This document shows positions 25,904 to 34,052 of a DNA stretch of 64,000 bases, piece by piece; position 1 is the stretch's first letter; each line of letters starts with the position of its first letter. Origin of the DNA: Ardenticatenaceae bacterium (GTDB lineage: Bacteria; Chloroflexota; Anaerolineae; Promineifilales; Promineifilaceae). The notes under the pieces were generated by a model. The model was not told where the DNA came from. It made no database searches and worked only from the letters and a program-made list of their open reading frames with translations. The position numbers and the translations under genes were made by a program. The DNA lies in assembly GCA_020634375.1 (NCBI GenBank), contig JACKBX010000003.1:62001-126000 (forward strand). The letters are read 5' to 3'.

Positions 25904-27430
25904 ATGAGCGATGCAAGCAAGACAATTGTGCTAGAAGCGCGGGGGATTACGAAGCGGTTCCCCGGTGTGTTGGCAAATGACCGGGTAGACCTGACCCTGC
26001 ACAAGGGAGAAATTCTGGCGCTGTTAGGCGAAAATGGCGCGGGCAAAAGCACTTTAATGAACATGCTCTATGGCCTCTATCACCCGGATGAGGGCGAAAT
26101 CTGGATCAAGGGTGAAAAGGTGGCGCTGAAAAACCCGCGTGACGCCATTGACCGAGGGATTGGTATGGTGCATCAGCATTTTCAACTGGTTCCGGTGATG
26201 ACGGTAGCGGAAAATGTGATGCTCGGCTCGGAAGTGACACGAGGTGCAGGTTATTTGGATGTGCGCGAGGCGGAGCGACAGGTGCGTAAGCTCTCGCAGC
26301 AGTATGGGCTGGAAGTTGACCCAACGGCCGTTGTCGAAGACCTCCCCGTGGGCACACAGCAGCGCGTGGAAATTATCAAGGCGCTGTACCGGCACGCAGA
26401 TGTGTTGATTTTGGATGAGCCAACGGCCGTACTCACCCCGCAAGAAGCACAAGAACTGTTCCGCATTATGCGTGACCTGACCAATCAGGGTGTCTCCATC
26501 ATTTTCATCACCCATAAGTTGAAGGAAGTGCTGGCGGTATCTGATCGCATTGGCGTGCTGCGTGCCGGGCAGTATGTGGGTACAGCCGATCCGAAAACGG
26601 CCACCGAAGCCAGCCTGGCGGAAATGATGGTGGGACGTAAAGTCATTTTGCAGGTGGAAAAAGCGCCTGCCCAGCCCGGCGAGGCGGTTTTGCAGGTCAA
26701 AAGTTTGTACGTGAAAGATGATCGCGGGCAAACGGCCGTTGCTGGAATAGACCTCACCGTACACGCCGGAGAAATCCTGGGGATTGCCGGTGTCCAGGGC
26801 AATGGTCAGCGCGAACTGGTTGAGGCGCTCACCGGCATCCGCCCTATCGAAGAGGGGCAAGTGACCATTGCCGGGCAGGATAGCACACACTTCACGCCGC
26901 GCAAAAACACCGAATTGGGCGTAGCCCACATCCCCGAAGACCGCGAAAAACATGGGCTGGTAATGGCCTATTCCCTGGCCGACAATATGGTGCTCAACAA
27001 TTATTACCAAAAACCATATGCCAGCGGTATTGTCATGCACAACGACGCCATTTACGCACACGGGGTCCAGCTAGTGGAGCAATTTGATGTGCGCACGCCC
27101 AGCGTGATGACGCCCGCCAGCAACTTGTCCGGCGGCAACAAACAAAAAGTGATTGTCGCTCGTGAATTTTCACGCCCGACCAAACTGCTCATCGCCGCCC
27201 AACCCACACGCGGCATTGATGTTGGTTCGATTGAATTCATTCACAAGCAAATTGTGGCACAGCGAGATGAGGGAGTGGCGGTATTGCTAGTTTCGGCAGA
27301 ACTGGATGAGGTGTTAGGTCTGGCTGATCGGGTGGCAGTAATGTTTGACGGCCGTATTGTCAAAACGCTGCCCATTACTGAAGCAACCCGCGAACGAGTG
27401 GGTCTGCTCATGGCCGGGTCGGAAGCCTGA
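25904..27430 (+). CDS. ABC transporter ATP-binding protein with two nucleotide-binding domains
   Basis: 508 residues. NBD1 has Walker A GENGAGKST, Q-loop MVHQHFQL, a variant signature VGTQQR and Walker B LILDEPTAV. NBD2 has GVQGNGQRE in place of a proper Walker A, signature LSGGNKQK and a degenerate Walker B LLIAAQPTRGID. This matches the RbsA/YufO type, in which the second site is poorly catalytic. It drives uptake of the nucleoside bound by the BMP lipoprotein. Gene order here is binding protein, permease, permease, ATPase. A bidirectional terminator follows. Confidence 0.95.
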   Translation: MSDASKTIVLEARGITKRFPGVLANDRVDLTLHKGEILALLGENGAGKSTLMNMLYGLYHPDEGEIWIKGEKVALKNPRDAIDRGIGMVHQHFQLVPVMTVAENVMLGSEVTRGAGYLDVREAERQVRKLSQQYGLEVDPTAVVEDLPVGTQQRVEIIKALYRHADVLILDEPTAVLTPQEAQELFRIMRDLTNQGVSIIFITHKLKEVLAVSDRIGVLRAGQYVGTADPKTATEASLAEMMVGRKVILQVEKAPAQPGEAVLQVKSLYVKDDRGQTAVAGIDLTVHAGEILGIAGVQGNGQRELVEALTGIRPIEEGQVTIAGQDSTHFTPRKNTELGVAHIPEDREKHGLVMAYSLADNMVLNNYYQKPYASGIVMHNDAIYAHGVQLVEQFDVRTPSVMTPASNLSGGNKQKVIVAREFSRPTKLLIAAQPTRGIDVGSIEFIHKQIVAQRDEGVAVLLVSAELDEVLGLADRVAVMFDGRIVKTLPITEATRERVGLLMAGSEA

Positions 27431-27453
27431 CAAATTTTATCCAATTAAAATAC

Positions 27454-27482
27454 AAAGGCCGGTGCAATACCAGCCTTTTTCT
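27454..27482. terminator. Bidirectional terminator between ABC operon and Nudix-like gene
   Basis: AAGGCCGGT pairs with ACCAGCCTT (one mismatch) around GCAAT, with TTTTT on the plus side. The two flanking genes converge here. Confidence 0.75.
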
Positions 27483-27915
27483 ATTCCGATTGTCTATCTA
27501 GCAGGTACAACGCCAGAGTAATATTGGTAATGTCGCCAAGTTGATTGATACGGCCGTCTAGCAGCGCATAATGCAAATCACGCTTTTCCACCCAATGATA
27601 GCCATTATGCGATGGTGGCGATGGGGCTAGCTGCGCATGTTGCGTAAACAAAAAATGCGTGGGCTGCCCATGACAAGTTGTATACGTGCCTAAATAAACC
27701 CATTTCGGGCTTTCATAGCCCAACGCCAACAATTCATCCTTAACCGCACTCATTGGATCCCCCCCCTGCTCCAACGGCACCGAAAGGATAGATAACTGCA
27801 AAGGAGACGCTTGTCGTTCTTTTACCAATGCCCGCCCTTCACAATCCATGACTAATGCATGTACGCGCTCCATCTGCGTTAAATTATTGTCATCAAAATT
27901 CTGGCCCACCGCCAT
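27481..27915 (-). CDS. Nudix-like protein with degenerate motif
   Basis: 144 residues. The strand order (ERVHALVMDCEGRALVKER, SVPLEQGGDPMSAVKDELLALGYE, WVYLGTYTTCHGQPTHFLFTQHAQ) follows a Nudix fold. The box, however, lacks most catalytic residues: the REUXEE part reads KDELLALGYE. It may be an inactive or rewired member that binds a nucleotide. Start 27915 (MAVGQNF) is preferred because GGGAGAC lies before it. Confidence in the fold is moderate and in function low. Confidence 0.6.
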   Translation of the reverse strand: MAVGQNFDDNNLTQMERVHALVMDCEGRALVKERQASPLQLSILSVPLEQGGDPMSAVKDELLALGYESPKWVYLGTYTTCHGQPTHFLFTQHAQLAPSPPSHNGYHWVEKRDLHYALLDGRINQLGDITNITLALYLLDRQSE

Positions 27916-28069
27916 GATGTCTCCCTCTCTCATTCCATTTGTATGAGGCAAATTACCAACACCTATTGTCTACCATATTCGTTACATTTTACCTTTCTGT
28001 TCGACGCTAATTTGTATAAGCAGTTGATGACACAAAGATAATCATTATCCGAAAAAAAATTCCCGCCGC

Positions 28070-28175
28070 TAGACAGAAATCTAGCCCTGAGATATACTAA
28101 AAGCATCCAAACAGCAATTGCAGTAACAAATGTAGGGAGATAGCCCCGCAGGGTACGGTCACAAAGTGCGGGGTT
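28070..28175 (+). promoter_or_regulatory. Promoter and leader hairpin upstream of greA
   Basis: TAGACA at 28070-28075, 17-base spacer, TATACT at 28093-28098 form a good promoter. About 40 bases into the transcript, AGCCCCGCA at 28142-28150 pairs with TGCGGGGTT at 28167-28175, followed by ATTTATTCTACTTTTT. This looks like an attenuator or the end of a small leader RNA. The wider gap 27952-28311 also holds a 13-base palindrome GATAATCATTATC near 28037, similar to half of a Fur box. Confidence 0.6.
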
Positions 28176-28311
28176 ATTTATTCTACTTTTTGGTTAAATA
28201 CACACCAACAAATTGCAATTTTATAGAGGATGACTAACGGGCTAAAAGAGACCATTTGAAAATATTGTGTCTGTGCCAGGTATTCAATTACCTGAACATG
28301 GAGAAAAGATC

Positions 28312-28788
28312 ATGATCCCTGGTGAAGATTTTGTCTATTTAACAGAAGAAGGTTTGCAAAAAATCCATGAGGAATTAACCTACCTCACGACAATCAAGCG
28401 TGAAGAACTCTCGCGCAAATTGGAGATTGCCATCTCGCAAGGGGACCTAAAAGAAAATGCAGATTACCACGCTGCCAAAGAAGAGCAAGGGTTTGTGGAA
28501 GGACGCATTAAAGACCTGGAAGATGCGCTGCGCCGCGCAAAAATCATTGAAGAAGATGTTCCCAATGACGTGGTGCGAGTAGGCAGCACAGTCACTGTCG
28601 TGGAAGAAGGGTATGACGAGCCAGAAACCTATCAAATTGTAGGTGCTCATGAGGCAAACCCTGCTGAGGGTCTTATTTCTAATGAATCCCCGATTGGAAA
28701 TGCTTTATTGGGCGCAAAGAAAGGGCAAACGGTACGAGCGATGACGCCAGGTGGCGAAATTCGGCTCACTGTGCAGGCAATCGAGTAA
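28312..28788 (+). CDS. greA: Transcription elongation factor GreA
   Basis: 158 residues. The N-terminal coiled coil (LTEEGLQKIHEELTYLTTIKREELSRKLEIAISQGDLKENADYHAAKEEQ) carries the acidic tip residues that stimulate transcript cleavage by stalled RNA polymerase. The C-terminal FKBP-like domain is GSTVTVVEEGYDEPETYQIVG to TPGGEIRLTVQAIE. The start at 28312 follows GGAGAAAAG and fits the family; the earlier 28267 start would add 15 non-conserved residues. Confidence 0.95.
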   Translation: MIPGEDFVYLTEEGLQKIHEELTYLTTIKREELSRKLEIAISQGDLKENADYHAAKEEQGFVEGRIKDLEDALRRAKIIEEDVPNDVVRVGSTVTVVEEGYDEPETYQIVGAHEANPAEGLISNESPIGNALLGAKKGQTVRAMTPGGEIRLTVQAIE

Positions 28789-28816
28789 TTTCTAAATCAC
28801 AGTCAATGATGGCTTT

Positions 28817-28852
28817 GAACGGCCGTTTCCCGCGGGAGACGGCCGTTTTTTA
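28817..28852. terminator. Terminator whose stem is two octamer copies
   Basis: AACGGCCGT at 28818-28826 pairs with ACGGCCGTT at 28839-28847, and TCCC/GGGA continues the stem inside. A T-run follows on the plus strand and overlaps the stop codon of the converging ClC gene. It serves greA and is built wholly from the window's iterated palindrome. Confidence 0.88.
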
Positions 28853-30901
28853 TTTCCCCAACAAACAAGTACGCAACTGCATCTCATCCGAGCGGCGCAA
28901 AAAAGCATGAACCAGATCACCTGGCTGCAAGACCGTATCCCCATGCGGGATAATCACGGCCCCATGCCGCCGAATAGACACCACCACACAATCATGAGGC
29001 AGTTCACAGGCTAGTTTTGCCAATGGTTGGTGCGCCGCCGGGCTGTGCGGCGGAATCTCAACTTCCAAAAACTCAGTGTTATCCACCAAACGCAGCCGCG
29101 CCCGATCCTCATCAAACTGCCCTTTTGCTTTACGCATCAGAGCCACATTATAGGCTTTCACAATATCACTGCGGCGAATGACGCCAATCACACGCTCCGG
29201 CTCGGCACGGGTGACGACGGGCATTTTGTTGATGCCACGCACACCCAGGCGCTGGATAGCATTGCCCAATGGCTCATCATCAAAGGCGATGAGCAAATTG
29301 CCGGTGGTAGCAATTTGGATGACGGTACGGCCGTCGCACTCCCCCTGCTCAATGGCCCGATCATAATCACGCAAGCTGACCATCCCCACCAAACGCGATC
29401 CTTCATCCACCACCGGAAAGCTGTGACTGTGCGTTTGCTGGAAAAAATCGCCCAGTTTCGTCAGCGGTGTGTTCATTTGCACCACAAACGGATTTGCCGT
29501 CATCGCCTCGCGCACCTGCATACTTTGCAGCAAATCCAGGTCGCGCCCGCGCTGCAAGCTAATGCCTTTGAGCTTTAATTTCAGAGTGTAAATGGATTCG
29601 CTAAAGAGATGCTCCGCCAGCAAGGTGGACAAAACCGTCGCCAACATCAGCGGCAAGATAAGTTTGTAATCATTGGACATCTCAAAGACGATAAGAACGG
29701 CCGTAATCGGAGCGCGTGCTGCTGCGGCAAAAACCGCCGCCATCCCCACAATGGCATACGCTCCTGGATTTGCAGCCACATCCGGCCAGGCACTGTGTGC
29801 CAGCGTCCCCACCATGCCGCCCAACACCGCACCCATAAACAAGGCGGGGGCAAAAACACCCCCAGAGTTCCCCGAACCTAGCGTTAAGCCCGTCGCCACT
29901 AATTTCCACAGCAGCAGCGAGGCCATCAACCCCAGAGACAGCGTAATGTCTTCGGCAATCGCCTCGCCGATAAATTCCAGCCCCGGCCCCAACACTTCCC
30001 GATCAGGCAAAAAGTAGATGCCTACCAGGGCCGTAAGCGTCAGTCCCAACCCCGTTTTTAGCGACATTGGCACACGCCATCCATCAAACAGACCTTCCAA
30101 CCAATAAAGGGAACGAATAAACAACACGGCAACCAGCGCAGCTAACACGCCCAACACAATGTAAATAGGCAGTTCCCAAAAGTTATGCAGCGGGTACGCG
30201 GGGACAATGAAAGCGGGGGCATCAGATAAAAAGATACGGCCAATGATGCCCGCTGACACAGAGCTGATGACGACTGCGCCAAAGTAACGGGTAGTGAATT
30301 TTCCCAAAATCACTTCCAGAGCAAAGATGGCTCCGGCAATGGGCGCGTTGAAGGTGGCAGCAATGCCGGCCGCCGCGCCACAGGCAACCAGGGTACGCAC
30401 GCGCTCGGCGGAGAAGTGGAACCACTGCCCAATGGAGGAGCCAAGCGCAGCCCCGACCTGCACAATGGGGCCTTCGCGTCCGGCAGAACCGCCGCTGCCA
30501 ATGGTGAGAGAGGAAGCCAGCACTTTGACGGCCGCCACACGGGTACGAATACGGCCGTTCCGCAGCGCCAATGCCTCCATCACCTCCGGTACGCCATGTC
30601 CCTTCGCCTCCCGTGCCCAGCGGTTGACCATGAAGCCAACCACAATCCCGGCCAGCGCCATAACCAGAAGCAGCCCGATTGTCTCCCCGATGGCATCCTG
30701 CATCCAAACTGTGCCATCATGAATGCGTGCTAACAGCCACACAAAAAAGACCGCTCCCAGGCCTGTACCAATGCCCACAAGAACGGCCGTTAACACCAAC
30801 ACCAATGAATCGGGAGGCTGCACCTGGTCTAATCGGCGGCGAATCCGCTGCCCCATTCGCCCAGAGACTTGCTCCTGTTTCATTGGTATCTCTACACTCA
30901 T
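28850..30901 (-). CDS. ClC-type chloride channel/antiporter with CBS and RCK-C domains
   Basis: 683 residues. The ClC pore has GSGGSAGREGP (ion-binding motif), GNSGGVFAPALFMGA, and several membrane helices over residues 25-430. Two CBS domains follow (about 450-575), with MTANPFVVQMNTPL and GVRGINKMPVVTRAEPERVIGVIRRSDI. A TrkA-C/RCK-C domain ends the protein (residues about 600-683: VVVSIRRHGAVIIPHGDTVLQPGD). CBS and RCK-C domains usually bind nucleotides or ions and gate transport. Whether it is a channel or H+/Cl- exchanger cannot be told. Start 30901 follows AAGGAGAG; the upstream 30943 start has no such site. Confidence 0.93.
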   Translation of the reverse strand: MSVEIPMKQEQVSGRMGQRIRRRLDQVQPPDSLVLVLTAVLVGIGTGLGAVFFVWLLARIHDGTVWMQDAIGETIGLLLVMALAGIVVGFMVNRWAREAKGHGVPEVMEALALRNGRIRTRVAAVKVLASSLTIGSGGSAGREGPIVQVGAALGSSIGQWFHFSAERVRTLVACGAAAGIAATFNAPIAGAIFALEVILGKFTTRYFGAVVISSVSAGIIGRIFLSDAPAFIVPAYPLHNFWELPIYIVLGVLAALVAVLFIRSLYWLEGLFDGWRVPMSLKTGLGLTLTALVGIYFLPDREVLGPGLEFIGEAIAEDITLSLGLMASLLLWKLVATGLTLGSGNSGGVFAPALFMGAVLGGMVGTLAHSAWPDVAANPGAYAIVGMAAVFAAAARAPITAVLIVFEMSNDYKLILPLMLATVLSTLLAEHLFSESIYTLKLKLKGISLQRGRDLDLLQSMQVREAMTANPFVVQMNTPLTKLGDFFQQTHSHSFPVVDEGSRLVGMVSLRDYDRAIEQGECDGRTVIQIATTGNLLIAFDDEPLGNAIQRLGVRGINKMPVVTRAEPERVIGVIRRSDIVKAYNVALMRKAKGQFDEDRARLRLVDNTEFLEVEIPPHSPAAHQPLAKLACELPHDCVVVSIRRHGAVIIPHGDTVLQPGDLVHAFLRRSDEMQLRTCLLGK

Positions 30902-31037
30902 TTCAATCTCTCCTTCACAATTCGCTGCTGGTGTGTTCTGCACTCGTTAGTATACGCCCGGAAAGATGATGAACCAAACATTGTTGGCTCATTAGCTGTT
31001 CATGGGACAAGCCGCTCCCATGTGTCGCGTGCAAAAG

Positions 31038-31088
31038 GGTTGACGGCCGTTTCCCCCCTCTGCTATCATACTCGCCACATCATAATAT
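31038..31088 (+). promoter_or_regulatory. Candidate promoters of the T-box/aspRS transcript
   Basis: TTGACG at 31038-31043, 18-base spacer, TATCAT at 31062-31067 is one option; TAATAT at 31083-31088 is a second -10. An octamer copy overlaps the first -35 (31041) and another lies at the probable transcript start (31094). The remaining part of the gap, 30944-31037, shows nothing I can name. Confidence 0.5.
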
Positions 31089-31099
31089 AGAAAACGGCC

Positions 31100-31470
31100 G
31101 TGACAGGGACAGATTATCCGGTTCCCCTGGTGTACAGAGAGTGGCGCAAATGCTGCAAGCGCCATCGCCAGACCCACATAATGACACCCTTGAGCCGAGC
31201 GGCGAACGGTTTTCAGTATACAGTAATCAGTAAACAGTATTCAGTTACTGACCACTGACCCCCGACTACTGACCACTGAATACTGATCACTTAATAACCG
31301 CCTCCGGGAACGCCCGTTACAGCGTGAGGTCTTCGACACAATCCGAGACCGACAAGAGGCTGGCAATCTGCAACGAACACATCACACACATTGCTAGCAA
31401 ATTGGTGGTGGCACCACGAGATCGCGATTCAAGCGCTCGTCCCCCAAAAGGGATGAGCGCTTTTTATTTT
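31100..31470 (+). promoter_or_regulatory. T-box riboswitch, Asp (GAC) specifier
   Basis: The leader RNA senses uncharged tRNA. Stem I elements are CAGGG near 31104, AGAGAG at 31136-31141, a GTGGCGC/GCGCCAT arm around ATGCTGCAA, and the specifier side GAC-A-CCCTTGAG at 31183-31193. GAC codes for Asp. The T-box sequence GGTGGCACCACGAG is at 31417-31430; its TGGC (31419-31422) would pair with the GCCA end of tRNA-Asp. The terminator AGCGCTCGTCC / GGGATGAGCGCT with a T-run lies at 31432-31470. All agrees with control of the downstream aspartyl-tRNA synthetase. Between stem I and the antiterminator, 31215-31300 is filled by CAGTATTCAG/CTGACCACTGA word repeats. Confidence 0.88.
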
Positions 31471-31471
31471 G

Positions 31472-31526
31472 CAATTGGTTTTTGCCAATTGTCGCCCTCG
31501 TCCTCCAAAGAGGATGAGGGCTTTTT
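31472..31526 (+). terminator. Second terminator of the aspRS leader
   Basis: GCCCTCGTCCT at 31494-31504 pairs with AGGATGAGGGC at 31511-31521, followed by TTTTTG. A smaller hairpin CAATTGG/CCAATTG sits before it at 31472-31491. The stem resembles that of the T-box terminator 60 bases upstream and may be a duplicated copy. Confidence 0.8.
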
Positions 31527-31591
31527 GTTTATAGAGTTGTCAAATCTTTGAGATTTGACCATTCTGCATTCGATTTTTGTAGGAGAAAGAT

Positions 31592-32893
31592 ATGGACACC
31601 ATACGCACAACCGAATTACAACAGCACATTGGCAAGCGTGTGCAACTACATGGCTGGCTGCACAATTTGCGGCAAATGGGCGGCATTCGCTTCCTGGTGC
31701 TGCGCGATGGCTATGGCACAGCCCAAGCCGTCACTGAAAACGAAGCAGATTTTGCGCCTCTGCTAAACCTGGCTTTGGAAAGCGTCATCACCCTGGAAGG
31801 GACGGTGACGCAAACGCCACAAGCTCCCGGCGGCGTGGAACTGCATCAGCCGCGCATCACCGCCATTACACCCACCACCGAAGCGCCACCGGTGGCCTTG
31901 CACAAAAGGGAACTCAAGGCAGGGCTGCCCGTATTGCTCGATCATGCCGTCATCACGAACAGACACCCGGCACGACGTGCTATTTTTCGCCTGGCAGCGG
32001 GGGCGATGGCTGGATTCCGCGCCACGCTTAACGGTATGGGTTTCACAGAAATCCAGACGCCAAAGATGGTCGCCTCGGCTACGGAGAGTGGGGCGAACGT
32101 GTTTGAGCTAGATTATTTTGGGCGTCCCGCTTACCTGGCGCAAAGCCCGCAGTTCTACAAGCAAATCATGGTCGGCGTGTTCGAGCGCGTTTATGAAGTT
32201 GGCCCCGTCTTCCGTGCCGAACCGCACGATACCAGCCGCCACGTTAACGAGTACGTCAGCCTGGACGTGGAGTTTGGCTTTATCGAGAACCATTTCACAG
32301 TGATGGCGCTGCTGCGTGAGGTGTTGGCGGGGATTTTTACCACGCTGGCAGAGCGATACACTGCTGAACTAACTCTGCTGCACGCTAATCTGCCGATTGT
32401 TCTACCAGAAATCCCGCACATCCATTTTGCTGCCGCACAGGAACTCATCTGGCAGCAGCATGGCGTAGACGTGCGCGGTGAGCCAGACCTTTCGCCGCAA
32501 GACGAACGCTGGTTGGGCGAGTGGGCGCAGCAAGAGCATGGCAGCGATTTTTTGTTTGTGACGGGGTATCCAATGGGGAAACGGCCGTTCTACACCCACC
32601 CCGACCCTGCCAACCCTGGCTACTCCAACAGCTTCGACCTGCTCTTTCGCGGCACAGAACTGGTGACGGGCGGGCAGCGCCTGCACCTGTACAGCGACTA
32701 TCTGGCGGCGCTGGCACAGGCAGGGCTGCCCACCGCACCCTTCGCCACCTACCTGGAAGCGTTCCGTTACGGGATGCCGCCACATGGCGGCTTTGCCATT
32801 GGCCTGGAACGGCTGCTGATGCAGTTGCTGGGCCTGCCTAATTTGCGACTGGCGACGCTGTTCCCGCGGGATATGCAGCGATTAGCACCGTAA
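31592..32893 (+). CDS. aspS: Aspartyl-tRNA synthetase, archaeal/non-discriminating type
   Basis: 433 residues, about 150 shorter than the usual bacterial AspRS, which has an added GAD domain. It has the OB-fold anticodon domain (GKRVQLHGWLHNLRQMGGIRFLVLRDG). Class II motif 2 is VFRAEPHDTSRHVNEYVSLDVEFGF and motif 3 is GGFAIGLERLLMQLLGL. The HDTSRHVNEY form is typical of archaeal-type AspRS/AsnRS. Many such enzymes charge both tRNA-Asp and tRNA-Asn, with an amidotransferase (GatCAB) finishing Asn-tRNA; no gat gene is in the window. The Asp specifier of the T-box supports AspRS over AsnRS. RBS is AGGAGAAAG. Confidence 0.88.
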   Translation: MDTIRTTELQQHIGKRVQLHGWLHNLRQMGGIRFLVLRDGYGTAQAVTENEADFAPLLNLALESVITLEGTVTQTPQAPGGVELHQPRITAITPTTEAPPVALHKRELKAGLPVLLDHAVITNRHPARRAIFRLAAGAMAGFRATLNGMGFTEIQTPKMVASATESGANVFELDYFGRPAYLAQSPQFYKQIMVGVFERVYEVGPVFRAEPHDTSRHVNEYVSLDVEFGFIENHFTVMALLREVLAGIFTTLAERYTAELTLLHANLPIVLPEIPHIHFAAAQELIWQQHGVDVRGEPDLSPQDERWLGEWAQQEHGSDFLFVTGYPMGKRPFYTHPDPANPGYSNSFDLLFRGTELVTGGQRLHLYSDYLAALAQAGLPTAPFATYLEAFRYGMPPHGGFAIGLERLLMQLLGLPNLRLATLFPRDMQRLAP

Positions 32894-32924
32894 TTCGAGA
32901 AAGATAGCGCATCAAATTACATAT

Positions 32925-32963
32925 CCCGCCGGGCAATTACAGCAAACCCGGCGGGTATTTTTT
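32925..32963 (+). terminator. Terminator after aspS
   Basis: CCCGCCGGG at 32925-32933 pairs perfectly with CCCGGCGGG at 32947-32955, followed by TATTTTTTTT. Confidence 0.92.
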
Positions 32964-32965
32964 TT

Positions 32966-33065
32966 GACACGCTGGTGTCAAATAATTAGCACCCGAGTCT
33001 AAAATAATTGACACCCGGGTGTGAATGAGATAGCACAGGGGTGTCATTTTTCTAGCACGGCTGTG
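32966..33065. repeat. Word-repeat block (GTGTCA / TAGCAC family)
   Basis: Variants of TTGACACGCTGGTGTCA, TAGCACCCG, TTGACACCCGGGTGTGA and TAGCACAGGGGTGTCA follow one another, each partly palindromic. The words match those before eno at 44520-44610. The gap 32964-33100 holds nothing else but an octamer at 33068. Confidence 0.7.
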
Positions 33066-33100
33066 TTACGGCCGTTTCCTTCCTGCAAGCTGCCATCACC

Positions 33101-33637
33101 CTAACGGAGCGCGGCATGGAGCCACAAACGCTGCCCCGGTTGCAGTGGCAGCGATAGGGCTTCGTCAATCGTGCGGAAGCCCGTTTCTAGCTCATATTCT
33201 CCCTGTTCCATCGCCTCTGGGATGAAGTCTTGCGCCTCGGCAACGTAAACGCGCTGCAAAAAATCGGGGTATGGGAAAGCGTACCCGTCTGGCTTGGGAG
33301 CCAGATGATGAAAGTGTATAAAGCCCAATGGCCGGGGATTGAGCAGCGTCCAGCCGGTTTCCTCTAGTAGTTCGCGGTGCAGTGTTTCTAGCAGCGTTTC
33401 ATCTGGTTCGCAGCGGCCACCGGGGACGACATGGTAAGAATCCACAAAATCACGCACGACCATCACCGCATCCCCGCGAAACAGAACGGCACGCACGGAG
33501 CTAATGTATGCTTCAGGTGGTAAGTCATCGCCGAGGTAATAAGCGAGACGTAAAGGCATGGCGCCATCATACCAAACGGCCGTTTCCACTAACTTTGCTT
33601 CATGTCCAACTAAAAACTGCTGCAAATCATCTTTCAT
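33101..33637 (-). CDS. Nudix hydrolase
   Basis: 178 residues with a full Nudix box, GGRCEPDETLLETLHRELLEETGW, giving the metal-binding Glu residues. It sits in a fold starting ISSVRAVLFRGDAVMVVRDF. The region after the box (FIHFHHLAPKPDGYAFPYPDFLQRVYVAEA) is typical of Nudix enzymes acting on nucleotides or sugar nucleotides, but no subfamily can be named. No ribosome binding site is obvious at 33637. It is convergent with aspS and divergent from the zinc-ribbon gene. Confidence 0.88.
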   Translation of the reverse strand: MKDDLQQFLVGHEAKLVETAVWYDGAMPLRLAYYLGDDLPPEAYISSVRAVLFRGDAVMVVRDFVDSYHVVPGGRCEPDETLLETLHRELLEETGWTLLNPRPLGFIHFHHLAPKPDGYAFPYPDFLQRVYVAEAQDFIPEAMEQGEYELETGFRTIDEALSLPLQPGQRLWLHAALR

Positions 33638-33821
33638 CGGTTACAATCCCAGGGCAAGGTCTTAGAGGTATACTATACTGCCAAAGGTCATAATCTGACA
33701 TTTTTGATTTGCAGGTTTGCAAGTCTGCAAGCGGCAAGTACTTGCAACTTGCAAACTTGCTACGCAATGGAAATGTTACATTATGCCCTTCATGAATATA
33801 TGTAAGCAAAGGAATGTCGAT

Positions 33822-34052
33822 ATGACCGGTTTGCAAAAATTCTTCACTAACATCCTGCCTGCGGCATGGGCCAAAGATATGGAGGCAGAGTCTCGACAGT
33901 GGATGGTGCGCTGCACCTGCGGTTACGAACAATCTGTGTGGGAACTGGGCGGCATTCGCTGGAAAGCAAAGGGCAACCCCAAGCAGCTTCGCCGCTGCCC
34001 ACAGTGCGGGCAGCAGACGTGGCACACCATCACCCGCAAAACCAACCTATGA
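33822..34052 (+). CDS. Small zinc-ribbon protein
   Basis: 76 residues with two Cys pairs, CTCGYE and CPQCG, spaced as in a zinc ribbon. The N-terminus (TGLQKFFTNILPAAWAKDMEAESRQW) is helical. Start 33822 follows AAAGGAA with a seven-base spacer; the longer reading frame to 33717 runs through TTGCAAG word repeats and is rejected. Family and function are unknown. Its 3' end overlaps the converging CHAD gene by six bases. Confidence 0.7.
   Translation: MTGLQKFFTNILPAAWAKDMEAESRQWMVRCTCGYEQSVWELGGIRWKAKGNPKQLRRCPQCGQQTWHTITRKTNL

Noticed and set aside
26054..27061. 335-codon minus-strand frame opposite the ABC ATPase
   Set aside because: His-rich antisense product of a highly conserved gene; no ribosome binding site or domain.
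28037..28049. GATAATCATTATC as a Fur box
   Set aside because: Only 13 bases match and no iron gene is near; kept as a note in the greA leader entry.
28850..30901. Fluoride or other riboswitch before the ClC gene
   Set aside because: The short sequence between 30902 and 31037 showed no pairing core of a known class.
30944..31591. Small coding gene in the gap before aspS
   Set aside because: The frames there are broken by the T-box elements and word repeats, and none has a ribosome binding site.
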